This document shows, piece after piece, positions 8,018-17,121 of a DNA stretch of 45,231 nt. The DNA is from Candidatus Saccharimonadota bacterium. GTDB taxonomy: Bacteria > Patescibacteriota > Saccharimonadia > Saccharimonadales > UBA4665. Position numbers and translations under genes: made by a program. The first letter of the stretch is position 1. Each line of letters starts with the position of its first letter. The stretch spans positions 1-45,231 of the forward strand of contig DAIEFN010000004.1 in assembly GCA_027325485.1 (NCBI GenBank), in the 5' to 3' direction. The notes beneath the pieces are model-generated. The model had not been told where the DNA came from and searched no databases. It saw only the letters and a program-made list of their open reading frames with translations.

Positions 8018-8209
8018 TCAAGATTTAAGTTTAAACATGCCTCCCACTCCAGCCATAAGGGCACCAGCTCCGATTCCAAAATCTTGTGGATTCCATAATT
8101 GCCCCTTATAGATAGCATACACACTGCACCCTAGATAGACAAGTACCATAAGTATAGCACTTACCTTGCCATCATCTAAAGTTCCATTTACATTTTTAAG
8201 CATCTGCAT
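8018..8209 (-). CDS. Small holin-like membrane protein
   Basis: A 63-residue protein starting at 8209, where GGGAG precedes the ATG by 6 bases (8203 is an alternative). It overlaps the end of the endolysin gene by 14 bp. Two hydrophobic stretches (about residues 16-35 and 44-60) are joined by a short polar loop, and the C terminus is basic. Position between endolysin and spanins suggests a class II-type holin. A longer reading frame starting inside the endolysin gene has no ribosome site. Confidence 0.72.
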   Translation of the reverse strand: MQMLKNVNGTLDDGKVSAILMVLVYLGCSVYAIYKGQLWNPQDFGIGAGALMAGVGGMFKLKS

Positions 8210-8732
8210 TTGGAGCTCCCGAAGAAGAAGTTTCAGAAGAGGAAGAGGAAGAAGCATACATTTTAGCCTCTGCAAGCCTGCGACGCAGAAGGCCCATAAC
8301 TGGAACTTTATTTACGTGGTCCCAAAATTCAAACTCTCTTTGAATTACATTCAATGGGGCATTTTCATTTATAAAGCGAAGAAGTGTGCTATTTAAAAAG
8401 GCTACTTCTCCGATGTTAAAAACAAAGTCTACCAGAGCATCAAATTGCCCTTGACGTAGCGGAACTTTAACTCCCCTGTTAACAGCACTTACAGCAATTT
8501 GAAGGTCATCCCATAGGATTTGTGCGCCTTGTTCACGCGTGATGACCATTCCAGCGACAACCGGCGGCTTGGAAGCTGACGTATGCCCGTATCCAATAGT
8601 CCATACACCGCCGAGGTCTCTGTAAGCAATCCCACGGAAGCCTTCAAAGTTTTCTACAAGTGCAATTCCAGCCTGATCAATCTCTTTAAAGTGATCAATA
8701 GCACCTTCAACTATAGGTGGAGTGTAGGACAT
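8196..8732 (-). CDS. Endolysin, GH24 lysozyme (muramidase)
   Basis: A 178-residue T4/P22-type lysozyme. It has the exact catalytic spacing E-8-D-5-T in FEGFRGIAYRD...WTIGYGHT and the C-terminal GLLRRRLAE motif of the family. No signal peptide is evident, so it should depend on a holin to reach the periplasm. The tail is a serine-rich run (residues about 160-170). It overlaps the stop of the upstream lysozyme-like gene by one base (TAATG). Confidence 0.93.
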   Translation of the reverse strand: MSYTPPIVEGAIDHFKEIDQAGIALVENFEGFRGIAYRDLGGVWTIGYGHTSASKPPVVAGMVITREQGAQILWDDLQIAVSAVNRGVKVPLRQGQFDALVDFVFNIGEVAFLNSTLLRFINENAPLNVIQREFEFWDHVNKVPVMGLLRRRLAEAKMYASSSSSSETSSSGAPNADA

Positions 8733-9475
8733 TATCTATTTCCTTTTGAAAGTAATGAAGCCATCTGCAATCTGGAAAGTGCATATTTTCCAGAAAGGAT
8801 TTGATTGAGGGCTGGGCCTTGTTTACTTAATAAGGGCCCAAAAAGATTAAGAGTTTGTGGAGTATTAAGAGGCAGAAAAGAAGACTGCATTCCTGCTTCA
8901 GGAGGGGGAAGTAGACTTTTTATAGTTTTAAAGAAGTTACTATCTTCAGCAGTTCTTCGTCCTTGACCTTGACCTTGCCCTTGGCCTTGATCTGAAAGCA
9001 TATACTGAAGCTCTCTTTGTCTCCGATCTATAAGCCCCTGATGATTCCTTCCAGAGCCTTCATGCCGGAGCATAAAAGCAGCTAGACCTTCAATATCTTT
9101 AGGTGTAGCACTTTTTACACCTCTAAGCCCAGCTGCGAGCGTGCCGATTCCTGTATTAAGCCCGAAAGAAATAAGTCCCGTTTTCATCTTACTATCTAGA
9201 GAGTTCCAGATATCAAACTTACTTGCGGTTTTCCAGACCTTTTCTACGTCCTTGTGAAGAAGTTCGATAGCTTTTTCCTTTTTCTTTTCATGCGGAATGC
9301 CAGGATTGTTAAAGAAAGCAAACAATTTAGCAGAGTTTTCCTTATCATAGTTAAGTGCATGACCATATCCGACTGTAGGGGGAAGGTGCGGGCCATCTAC
9401 GTAGGCAGGTTTGAAGTTGTCATTCGCATTTTCTTGCGCTTTTAAAAACTCATAGTCTATACCTTCTATTGTCAT
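8732..9475 (-). CDS. Second lysozyme-like protein with extra C-terminal domain
   Basis: A 247-residue protein whose N-terminal 150 residues follow the GH24 plan (PTVGYGHAL, FGLNTGIG, GLIDRRQRE). The presumed catalytic spacing differs (about E-11-D-6-T), so activity is uncertain. A QGQGQGQG linker near residue 165 leads to about 75 residues of unknown type. It could be a virion-associated lysozyme that aids DNA entry, or a second lysin. It overlaps the upstream 79-residue gene by an ATGA. Confidence 0.75.
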   Translation of the reverse strand: MTIEGIDYEFLKAQENANDNFKPAYVDGPHLPPTVGYGHALNYDKENSAKLFAFFNNPGIPHEKKKEKAIELLHKDVEKVWKTASKFDIWNSLDSKMKTGLISFGLNTGIGTLAAGLRGVKSATPKDIEGLAAFMLRHEGSGRNHQGLIDRRQRELQYMLSDQGQGQGQGQGRRTAEDSNFFKTIKSLLPPPEAGMQSSFLPLNTPQTLNLFGPLLSKQGPALNQILSGKYALSRLQMASLLSKGNR

Positions 9476-9711
9476 GAGTGCCCCTTTGTCCCAAAGGTTT
9501 GTATAAAGGTGTAAATCGCTATTATACTCGCCCCAATAGATGTAAGAAGTTTAAAAACGAAAAATACTCCTTTAGAGATTTTCCACGCCCCAAGAAGATC
9601 ACTGACGGAACCATTGAGTTCTTGTACAGAACTTTGCAGTCCCTTAACAGCTTTATTAAGCTCTTCAATATCCTCTTTAATCTTTACCAGCTCCACTCTA
9701 CGCTCTTCCAT
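9472..9711 (-). CDS. Small coiled-coil membrane protein, possible holin
   Basis: A 79-residue protein. Residues 1-45 form a heptad-like charged coil (EDIEELNKAVKGLQ...), and residues about 48-70 a single hydrophobic segment. This matches XhlA-type haemolysin/holin accessory proteins. It is coupled to the lysozyme-like gene by ATGA. The ribosome site before the start is poor. Whether this or the 8018 gene is the main holin cannot be told from sequence. Confidence 0.6.
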   Translation of the reverse strand: MEERRVELVKIKEDIEELNKAVKGLQSSVQELNGSVSDLLGAWKISKGVFFVFKLLTSIGASIIAIYTFIQTFGTKGHS

Positions 9712-9722
9712 AATAGTCTATA

Positions 9723-9917
9723 TCACTTAATTGAAGGATATTTCTTTTTAACAGCTTTGCGAACTTTAGCTTTTTCCGCGCTGGTGCCATGCTTTGAAAC
9801 CATACTAAGGGCGGCACGGGCATGATTCTTATCATTGATAGGATACTTTCTCTCTTTTGGCTCCGCAAACTCTGAAGTTTTTAAGTTTTTTCTTTTAGCC
9901 GCTGTAAGTTTTCCCAT
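9723..9917 (-). CDS. Conserved small basic protein (DUF6582-like)
   Basis: A 64-residue basic protein with the pattern LTAAKRKNLKTSEFA, then YPI-x-D-x-x-HAR-x-AL and K-x-KVRKAVKKKYP. Small proteins of this pattern are common in phages and bacteria and have no proven function. It has an AGGAGGTAG ribosome site. It lies between the fibre and lysis genes. Confidence 0.75.
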   Translation of the reverse strand: MGKLTAAKRKNLKTSEFAEPKERKYPINDKNHARAALSMVSKHGTSAEKAKVRKAVKKKYPSIK

Positions 9918-9948
9918 GCTACCTCCTAAGTTAAATTTTAAATCTTAA

Positions 9949-12900
9949 CTATAACGCAAGAAAGAGAGAAGTATTTAACTTCTGACTAAGCTCTTGCGCA
10001 ATGGTTGTTGTCGGGGTTCCAAGATATGTATAGATATCCTGAAGCTGCGTCTGCTCCGTGGGAGTTAGGCCACTTCCCGTAGAGAATGGAACCACTATAG
10101 CACTGTTTATGAAGATTGTCCCTCCGCTAGTATTAAGAATTGTAATCGGAGTCCCTGCTACGTTTGTGGCATTGCCGCCAGTTACAAGAAGTGGGACTGA
10201 AGGGCTGCTAGTATTCTTAATTGTGAATGAGTTATTAAAGGTAAAGTTTGTTGGGGAACTAGCCGTTACTTCAGTTGTCTGGTCAGCGATACCTGTCGAA
10301 GTAGAAAGCCAGTAAACCATCCAAGCATAGATTTGCTGGAAAGTTGCAGAAGAGCTTGTAATGTCAAGTTCCAGTGCCGTTCCTACAATGGACATACCAG
10401 TTACCGTACTTCCACTTATCCCTATCGTATTATAGATGGTGTCTAGAACTTGATTAACAAGGTAAGTAATAGTCGCATTGGAAAAGGAAGTTCCTAGTGT
10501 TCCAATGACTTCATCTATAAACTCATACGCTGTGGTTCCCTGCACATTAGCAACTCTTATTTCAATCGTCCTGCTTGCTGTGGCTGGCGCCGAGTCAGTC
10601 CAAGTGTAGGTTGTAGCGGCTCCAATATTCACATTAGCAAGAACTGTACTGCTTGTTTGATCATATATCCAAACTTGGCTATTGGCCACCAGATTATTAA
10701 GTGTTACACTTTGCGTAGGCTGTGGAGCACTTACAGTTATAGCACCGCCAGTGTTATTAGCGGTTGTATAAGTAACGCCTGAAGCAAGCTGTACTGTAAT
10801 AGCATAAGATGTTGTATTCCTAAGATCTATCGTTCCTGTTAGAGTTGCCCCGCTAAGATTGTAAGTCCCGGCCGCGGAAGGCGTAAACTCTATGATAAGC
10901 GATGATCCTGTGAAAGTGTATGCTTGCTCCGCACTAAGCCCTAGTGTCCCGCCGCCGAAGTTTGGCTCCGTAGTAGCTTGAGAGTAGGCCCCGCCATTGG
11001 TATAAGTAAATGGATAGGTTCCAATAAAGCCACTTAAGGTTTGAGCGTTCGTCGCTATACTGCCACTTCCATTCAGCGTGACACCGCTGTTTATGGAGAA
11101 GGAAGCTGCTAGGGACAAAGAGACAGCGCCTACAGCACCTTGACCAGTGAAGGGAACTACCGAATTAAGATTTATACAGGCCTGGGCTTGGCTGTAGTCG
11201 TAGGTCTGCTGGAAAGTTGTATTTCCTGTGATAGTTACAGGACTTGAACTTGCTCCCCAAGCTATATAAATGCCAGTGTAAGCATTTGCGGCACTTTCAG
11301 TTGCAACTGTATAGGGATTAGTAACTTGTGCTGCAACTGCCTCATTAAAGATATAACCATAATGCCTAGAAAAGGTGACAAATCGGCCATAGTCAAGCCC
11401 GTCATAGTACACATTTCCAGTTGTTACAGCACTTTGTATATTGGCCTTAATACTGATTGTCCCTGCCGCACTCTGAGTGTTAGTAATACTAAGAGTGTAT
11501 AGGTTCCAATTTCCAGCATTCGCTGAAGCGCAGGTGTACGTTGCAGGTGTAAGAGCTACACCGTTAACAGTTCCGCTTAGGGTTATGGTCGGAGCAACAA
11601 AGCTAACTCCACCATTATAATATGCTGCATCGTAAAGGATCGCACCGACAAAAGTTAAGGTCTGGCCCGGCCCTATAGGGTAAGGCTCTACAGGAGAGAA
11701 GGGAACATTAGGTGCGGTTACTTGGAGCTGCGCCGAGCTTTTACTTCTGTAGGTATTTGCCGTATTAAGAAATACTGTACCATTGTAATACCAATCTTCC
11801 TGAAGAAGGGCATTGTTATTCTTGTTGACAAGGCTGACAAGGGAAGTATTTGTCATGACTGTAGCAGAGCTTAGACTGGAAAAGGTAGGAGCAGTTCCAA
11901 CTAAGCAATCTGTGGCAGTCAAATTAATCCCCGTAGCCACAGATTGTGTTCCAATAAGAGGAGTTCCCGCTGGCCGTGGGAAGGTTGAATTAATGTCAAG
12001 GCCAGAGAAAGCAGCATTAATCAAGCCCGGAGACGTAGCCTGCACAAGAAACTGATCTGAACTTCCTCCAAGTAAAATAGTCCCGGACATTTGTAGACCT
12101 TGTCCAGTACCCATCAAAGGGGCAGCTCCGGCGTCTGCTACAAGCCACCCATTAGTGAAGGAAGAAGATTGCCCTGTGTAATTATATCCGATATTGCAAG
12201 AAGCTAAGCATCCACTAAAAGAAGTATTGCCGATGTCACTGATAGCTTTTGTAGTCCCCGCAGCCGTTACTACGCTCACCATAGCACAATTTGTAAGGGG
12301 AATAGGGGAAGCAAAGCCTACGGGACTTCCTGCGCCCCCACTAAAATACACTCCCCTTGCACTAGAGGAATAGAAAGCGCTACTAGAGATTGTGAAGGGG
12401 TTAGTGTAGTAAGTAGCCCCATAGTTAGCTGTGCAGCTAAAGGTGGCTCCGTTATAGGGATATGTAATGGAGAGATTCCAGAAAGCGGCGTTACTTATAA
12501 CAACTTGCCCACTCTGCGACAGGTTTCCGCCGGTCATAAAGCAGTAACCGGGATAAGTCGTATTGAAAGCTTCCACTGTTACATTACTTGTAACATTTGC
12601 CACTGGACAGGAAAGGGCATGACTGTAAACTGTATTCGCCGTAGTTGTTATGGTATTCCCGCTTAAACTTTGAATAGTAACTACTTCCCCACCCAAAGCA
12701 TTGACAGTGGTTTGAGTATTTGCTAAAAATAAGGTATCCCCTGCCGCCCATCCAGAAGCATTAGCTACTGTAAAGGTATTCACTCCACTTGCTATGGCTG
12801 CTGTAAGTGTGGAAATTCTCTGCTTCGCTGTTCCGTAAACTTGAAAAGAAGCTCCATTATCCACGTACAAGCCGTACTTACCTGCTGCAAGTGTCGCAGA

Positions 12901-13461
12901 ATCGCCTGGAAGTATTGAGAAGGTAATACCAGTTGGCAATGGAGTCGAGGAACTTCCGGCACTTACCAAGCCCCCTACCCCTACATAAATATTACCATAC
13001 CCGGTAAGACTGGAACTAGCTGTAGTGCTTGCAGTTAAAGTCCCCCAAATCTCTACAGAATGCGTTGTAGAGTAAGTGGAAGTCATAGCTTCTGCTGTAG
13101 AAACTGTGGAGCTTTTACTCAAATTATAAGTTCCAGTTCCACCAGTACCAGTCCCAAAGCTGGTTATAGTTGTCCCTGCTGTGACACTTGTACCAGCAAT
13201 AGCCTGAGCAGGCCCTAATGGAGAGCCACTTGTAATAGAAGTTACAGTTAGAACGGAGCCGCTAATTGTACCTTGAAAGGAAGTTATTGTTGGACTTACT
13301 ACTGTACCTGTTGAGTCGTCGCCCCAAGTATAAGCAGCATCGAGTGTGACATTCACGCCTGCCGGGATAAGTACCCTATCCCCGGATACGGGAATTACGC
13401 CGCCACCCCAAGTTGCTGTCGAGCTTGCATTACCAGAAGCTATAGCTGCAATGATTGTCAT
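9949..13461 (-). CDS. Tail fibre / spike-like protein, beta-rich
   Basis: A 1170-residue Gly/Ser/Thr/Asn-rich protein. The N terminus contains a G8-like pattern (TWGGGVIPVSGDRVLIPAG), and much of the body is repetitive beta sequence suggestive of a beta-helix or beta-sandwich fibre. A module with AGTTITSFGTGTGGTGTY at about residues 90-115 interrupts the G8-like segment; it is a widespread phage insertion module. The C terminus has a short helix (TPTEQTQLQDIYTYL). It is the largest gene of the window and lies after the nozzle genes, as receptor-binding proteins usually do. Receptor and enzyme activity are unknown. Confidence 0.8.
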   Translation of the reverse strand: MTIIAAIASGNASSTATWGGGVIPVSGDRVLIPAGVNVTLDAAYTWGDDSTGTVVSPTITSFQGTISGSVLTVTSITSGSPLGPAQAIAGTSVTAGTTITSFGTGTGGTGTYNLSKSSTVSTAEAMTSTYSTTHSVEIWGTLTASTTASSSLTGYGNIYVGVGGLVSAGSSSTPLPTGITFSILPGDSATLAAGKYGLYVDNGASFQVYGTAKQRISTLTAAIASGVNTFTVANASGWAAGDTLFLANTQTTVNALGGEVVTIQSLSGNTITTTANTVYSHALSCPVANVTSNVTVEAFNTTYPGYCFMTGGNLSQSGQVVISNAAFWNLSITYPYNGATFSCTANYGATYYTNPFTISSSAFYSSSARGVYFSGGAGSPVGFASPIPLTNCAMVSVVTAAGTTKAISDIGNTSFSGCLASCNIGYNYTGQSSSFTNGWLVADAGAAPLMGTGQGLQMSGTILLGGSSDQFLVQATSPGLINAAFSGLDINSTFPRPAGTPLIGTQSVATGINLTATDCLVGTAPTFSSLSSATVMTNTSLVSLVNKNNNALLQEDWYYNGTVFLNTANTYRSKSSAQLQVTAPNVPFSPVEPYPIGPGQTLTFVGAILYDAAYYNGGVSFVAPTITLSGTVNGVALTPATYTCASANAGNWNLYTLSITNTQSAAGTISIKANIQSAVTTGNVYYDGLDYGRFVTFSRHYGYIFNEAVAAQVTNPYTVATESAANAYTGIYIAWGASSSPVTITGNTTFQQTYDYSQAQACINLNSVVPFTGQGAVGAVSLSLAASFSINSGVTLNGSGSIATNAQTLSGFIGTYPFTYTNGGAYSQATTEPNFGGGTLGLSAEQAYTFTGSSLIIEFTPSAAGTYNLSGATLTGTIDLRNTTSYAITVQLASGVTYTTANNTGGAITVSAPQPTQSVTLNNLVANSQVWIYDQTSSTVLANVNIGAATTYTWTDSAPATASRTIEIRVANVQGTTAYEFIDEVIGTLGTSFSNATITYLVNQVLDTIYNTIGISGSTVTGMSIVGTALELDITSSSATFQQIYAWMVYWLSTSTGIADQTTEVTASSPTNFTFNNSFTIKNTSSPSVPLLVTGGNATNVAGTPITILNTSGGTIFINSAIVVPFSTGSGLTPTEQTQLQDIYTYLGTPTTTIAQELSQKLNTSLFLAL

Positions 13462-13475
13462 ACTGATTCCTATGA

Positions 13476-14039
13476 TTAAGAATAGGTAAGGGAAGCGTAG
13501 TTGTTCCAGATATTAACCGGGTTCGAGTTTCCGTTTGCCCATAGAATACTTACATCCCCTACAGCCGGAGTGTCAAGTGTAATTTGCTGGATGCTCCACA
13601 CCGCGGCACTAAGAGCTGATCCCGGCGCTGCTGTTCCTTTGTATAGGACAGTAGGAGAAGCTTGAACAACCTGAATAGCAAGAGCCATATTCGCACCATC
13701 GACAAAAGTTAAGTAAGTTCCTGTGGGGTCAACCCCAATAACTTGGCCTGAAGTTCCAAGTGCATTAATATTCTGCCCATACTCTAAAAGGTTGAGTGGG
13801 ATTCCAGAAGGTAAGTCATTATGGACGAGTGGCCGGAAGGCTGCCTGACCGCCACCAGCCGTGTAAGGACTTATTAAGACAGCACTTGAAGTGCTCTCTG
13901 TCGGAAGAATAAGCTGATTCCAGAGAAGCTGCCCAGCTGCTGTTACTTGAAGAGAAAGCGCATGAAACCACCTTTGCCACAAGGGCGACGTCATATCCCT
14001 TGCAGATGGTGGCGGTGGTAAACTTGGAAGCGTCATCAA
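13476..14039 (-). CDS. Short tail/fibre adaptor-like protein
   Basis: A 187-residue protein starting at the ATG at 14039, which overlaps the nozzle stop as ATGA. The N terminus is proline-rich (LPSLPPPPSARDMTS), followed by PLWQRWFHAL and beta-rich sequence. Similar Pro-rich/Trp starts occur in small proteins between the tail nozzle and fibre genes of podoviruses. It probably joins the fibre to the tail or is a virion component; this rests on position. Confidence 0.6.
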   Translation of the reverse strand: MMTLPSLPPPPSARDMTSPLWQRWFHALSLQVTAAGQLLWNQLILPTESTSSAVLISPYTAGGGQAAFRPLVHNDLPSGIPLNLLEYGQNINALGTSGQVIGVDPTGTYLTFVDGANMALAIQVVQASPTVLYKGTAAPGSALSAAVWSIQQITLDTPAVGDVSILWANGNSNPVNIWNNYASLTYS

Positions 14040-16780
14040 TATTTCCTTTCAGGGGAGTCTATCAATAAGCTATTCAAGCGAAGAGGGGTGTTACCGTGAT
14101 AACGAAGTTGATAACTTCTTCTATTTGTAGACCCTTGTCGCACTAGGCGGCTATTATTACCGCTAATGGGGAGATATTGATAGGTGCTGAAAGATTGAAA
14201 GTCATTATCCGTATACCTAAGCATTAAGTTTTGGTTGGCTACCTTATCACCTATAAATTGAACAGCGCCTACTCGAACCCTTGAATTCGTCCCCGGAGTA
14301 AAAAGAGGAGACGTGATAACTTGAACTTCAATCGGGGCGCCATTATCATTAGTGAAGCTGTTGGCAATATTATATAACTTACCGTCAGTCAGTCCTTGCA
14401 GGGTCTGAAAGCCACCTTGACTAAGCGCATTAGCCGCGTTAAAAATCCCCTGAGTGAAGGTTTGAAGATCAATAGACCCACTGACTGCACTTAGAGGCCC
14501 GAGAGGAAGCTGGGCATTAACGAGGAAAGAGAATGAAGTCGAAGATATATAAGAGACATCAAACTGCCCGTTTACAGAAGAAGTGGAACAGTTCGATATA
14601 ACTACTGCTTCCCCATCATTGACAGTATACCCACCACTTGGATAGGTGGCAGTTACTTGGCTAAGTTGATTGGGGTAAGAAGCTGTCACACTGAGAGTGC
14701 AAGTAGTTAATGCGTTTGGTGTAAGGGTGGAAAGTAGACCCCATTCCTGGCTTCCTATTTCATATGCAAGAGTAACTCCGAGGTCTGCTAAGGTTAAAAA
14801 GTAGGTATATACTCCCTGAGAGTAAAAGGTGCCAGAATACACACTAGTCAGCGAGCTTCTTCCAAGCACTAAATCAACTTCAGGTGTGGAGACTTTCTGA
14901 ACTTGAAGATTACTAATCATAAACACACCAAGTCCTGTTCCGCAGGAAAGTTCCCCTTGCTGCCCAACAAAAAGTAAACCCTGCCCCACATTCTGCACAC
15001 TGTAAGGAGCCATACAGCCAATGTTCGAAAAAGCTGGCTGGTAGGGAAGCAGAGGACTTCCGGGCGGAGGATTGCCAGCGTCGTAAAAGAATTCTATTGA
15101 AGAACTCTTAAATGCTACGATATAGTTAAGATACCTTCCAAGGGCTACCGGAGTATCATTTATAGCGTAAGCATTTATAAAATTAAGTGCTGTCCACGTT
15201 GTCGGATCATTAAGATTACTTCCCCATATATTTGCAGAAGTATCCATAATGTAAACCGTCTCGTCAAGCTGGGCAATTCCGGGAACTGTTGGATTGCTTG
15301 GATACCCGTTGGTAATTTGTGTAAGGGTATTAGAATTAACATTAAATTCCCACATTTGCGTGGAGCTTTTAAGAAGGGCCACACCATTGGCATTGCAAGT
15401 TAAAATATCGAACTGCGGGTTAGTTACTCCAATAGCCGTAGCAGAGATACCACTGTCAAGATACCCAGAGGTGGCAACCCCGTAGGAAGTAGAAGAGACT
15501 GAATCATAAGCTTCTACGAAAAAGCCTCCCTGCCCAACCCCTAAAGAAGCCAAATTTAATATACTTGATCCTGAAAGATTGTAAGTAAACAATTGGGGAT
15601 ACCCCGTCAGGAAAGTAATTCCAGAAGGGGTAATAGTAGCCACACCCACAACTTGATCGCTCCCTCCAAGACCAATAAGTAGCAGAAGAGAGCCATAAAA
15701 AGCGCAATTGTTAAAAGAAGCATTGTAAGAATTTGACGGGATAGGCAAATTATAAAAGTTTACTACGCCAGAATCCGATACAGTGTAGAGGTAAACATTA
15801 AGCCCCGCCGCGAACACAAGATAAGTACCTGTAGGGTCCCAACTTGGCTGGCTATACCAACCCGAACTTGAGCCTGAAAAAGTATAACTATTTATGTAAG
15901 TTAGATTCCCTACAGAGTCTGTTTCATACACTCCAACTCCAAGTTGGGTATTAGAGGAAAGACTGTAGAAAATCAAAAAGTATTTCCCACTTGGAGTAAA
16001 GCAGGAATAAAGAACTGACGGGGATGTTCCAGCGCCAAGGTAGGAAACATTCCATTTAGGAGAAGAAGCTATACCTGTGGCAGTATAAGAGAATACTACT
16101 AAAGGTATTCCAGTGGAGCTAAGTGAGGGAAGATATAAAGCCACAAAAAAGGGATAAATTGGATGGGCTACTATTCCGTAGTAAATGGATTTAGATAGCC
16201 CATTTATAGTTGGAGAGTAGTTGCTTACAAAAGTCATAGTTCCAGTGGTTGGGGCAACTGTCCAAAGCTGCGCACCACCGGAACTTGAACTTGAAGCCAT
16301 TATCACGGTATTTTGAAGACCGGCAGTATAGTTTGGAAAATTGGGGTTGATAAGAGGAATTGAAAGGGTTACGTTTTGCCCCAGGGTTACAGCCCCGTTT
16401 GTGTTTACGTAGCTAAGTACTTGTGTCATACCAAAAAAGGCCAGAAAGACACTTCCACCGCAGACACTAAGTACGAATGGAGCCTCACCCCCGCCCACAG
16501 GGGTAGTTCCAAAAGGCGCTGTTACTGGAACTACTTGTCCATAGTTCTGTGGAGTTTGTTGCTGTGTAACAGTATTAAAGACTACACCGCTGGAAATTTC
16601 AAACCCATTTCCAAGTTGCCCTTGTGGGATACCTATCAGATTATAAGCGCCATACTGCGTTGTCCCTGCTCTCTTCTTTCCTCCGCTTATATTAAGCTTA
16701 AGTGAATCAGCAGATAAAGTTCCATCTCTAGTCCCAATATTAGGATTTAAACTAAGCATGACTTGAGAAGTTTGTGCCAT
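14036..16780 (-). CDS. Tail hub/nozzle beta-propeller-like protein
   Basis: A 914-residue protein with many short beta blocks. The C-terminal 70 residues (LRYTDNDFQSFSTYQYLPI..., RRSYQLRYHG) resemble the end of P22 gp10-type DNA-stabilising tail proteins. It is longer than P22 gp10, and the N-terminal two thirds look like propeller repeats. Position after the internal proteins and before the fibre fits a tail hub or nozzle that closes the tail tube. Confidence 0.7.
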   Translation of the reverse strand: MAQTSQVMLSLNPNIGTRDGTLSADSLKLNISGGKKRAGTTQYGAYNLIGIPQGQLGNGFEISSGVVFNTVTQQQTPQNYGQVVPVTAPFGTTPVGGGEAPFVLSVCGGSVFLAFFGMTQVLSYVNTNGAVTLGQNVTLSIPLINPNFPNYTAGLQNTVIMASSSSSGGAQLWTVAPTTGTMTFVSNYSPTINGLSKSIYYGIVAHPIYPFFVALYLPSLSSTGIPLVVFSYTATGIASSPKWNVSYLGAGTSPSVLYSCFTPSGKYFLIFYSLSSNTQLGVGVYETDSVGNLTYINSYTFSGSSSGWYSQPSWDPTGTYLVFAAGLNVYLYTVSDSGVVNFYNLPIPSNSYNASFNNCAFYGSLLLLIGLGGSDQVVGVATITPSGITFLTGYPQLFTYNLSGSSILNLASLGVGQGGFFVEAYDSVSSTSYGVATSGYLDSGISATAIGVTNPQFDILTCNANGVALLKSSTQMWEFNVNSNTLTQITNGYPSNPTVPGIAQLDETVYIMDTSANIWGSNLNDPTTWTALNFINAYAINDTPVALGRYLNYIVAFKSSSIEFFYDAGNPPPGSPLLPYQPAFSNIGCMAPYSVQNVGQGLLFVGQQGELSCGTGLGVFMISNLQVQKVSTPEVDLVLGRSSLTSVYSGTFYSQGVYTYFLTLADLGVTLAYEIGSQEWGLLSTLTPNALTTCTLSVTASYPNQLSQVTATYPSGGYTVNDGEAVVISNCSTSSVNGQFDVSYISSTSFSFLVNAQLPLGPLSAVSGSIDLQTFTQGIFNAANALSQGGFQTLQGLTDGKLYNIANSFTNDNGAPIEVQVITSPLFTPGTNSRVRVGAVQFIGDKVANQNLMLRYTDNDFQSFSTYQYLPISGNNSRLVRQGSTNRRSYQLRYHGNTPLRLNSLLIDSPERKY

Positions 16781-16797
16781 TATAATCCTTAGAAGTA

Positions 16798-17061
16798 TTA
16801 GTTCTGCTCATTACCCCAACCATACAGAGTATAAGTTGTCGCAGGGCCGGGACTTGGAACATTATTTGGGCGGCTAAAGGGAACAGTTTGATTGTCAGTA
16901 GCGCTAACTTGGAAGTCTTGGGGATTCCGTTTTTCTTTATGATGCTTACAAGCATAGAATCCATTCCAAGTCTTTTCTACGTCGCTGTTTTTCCTCTTCC
17001 GTCCACAGAAGTCACAATAGACATTCCATCCACCATCTTTGTAATAGTTATCTGCGCCCAT
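16798..17061 (-). CDS. Small zinc-ribbon phage protein
   Basis: An 87-residue protein with C16-x2-C19 and C38-x-H40-H41, enough to bind one zinc ion. The pattern VYCDFCG...KTWNGFYAC...NPQDF is typical of a small virion-region protein common in phages; its role is unknown. GGAGG precedes the start. It is separated from the ATP-grasp gene by palindrome copy C. Confidence 0.75.
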   Translation of the reverse strand: MGADNYYKDGGWNVYCDFCGRKRKNSDVEKTWNGFYACKHHKEKRNPQDFQVSATDNQTVPFSRPNNVPSPGPATTYTLYGWGNEQN

Positions 17062-17077
17062 TTAAGCCTCCAATAGG

Positions 17078-17119
17078 GTTATCTTTATAAATTACTATTT
17101 CGTAATTTATTAAAATAAC
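17078..17119 (+). repeat. 42-bp palindrome, copy C
   Basis: A canonical copy (GTTAT-CTTT-ATAAATTAC-TATTTC-GTAATTTAT-TAAA-ATAAC). It begins 2 bp downstream of the ATP-grasp stop codon and lies before the zinc-ribbon start on the minus-strand transcript. Confidence 0.95.
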
Positions 17120-17121
17120 TA

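Noticed and set aside
16376-16705. 109-residue plus-strand frame opposite the nozzle gene
   Set aside because: No ribosome site, lies wholly antisense to a well-supported gene.
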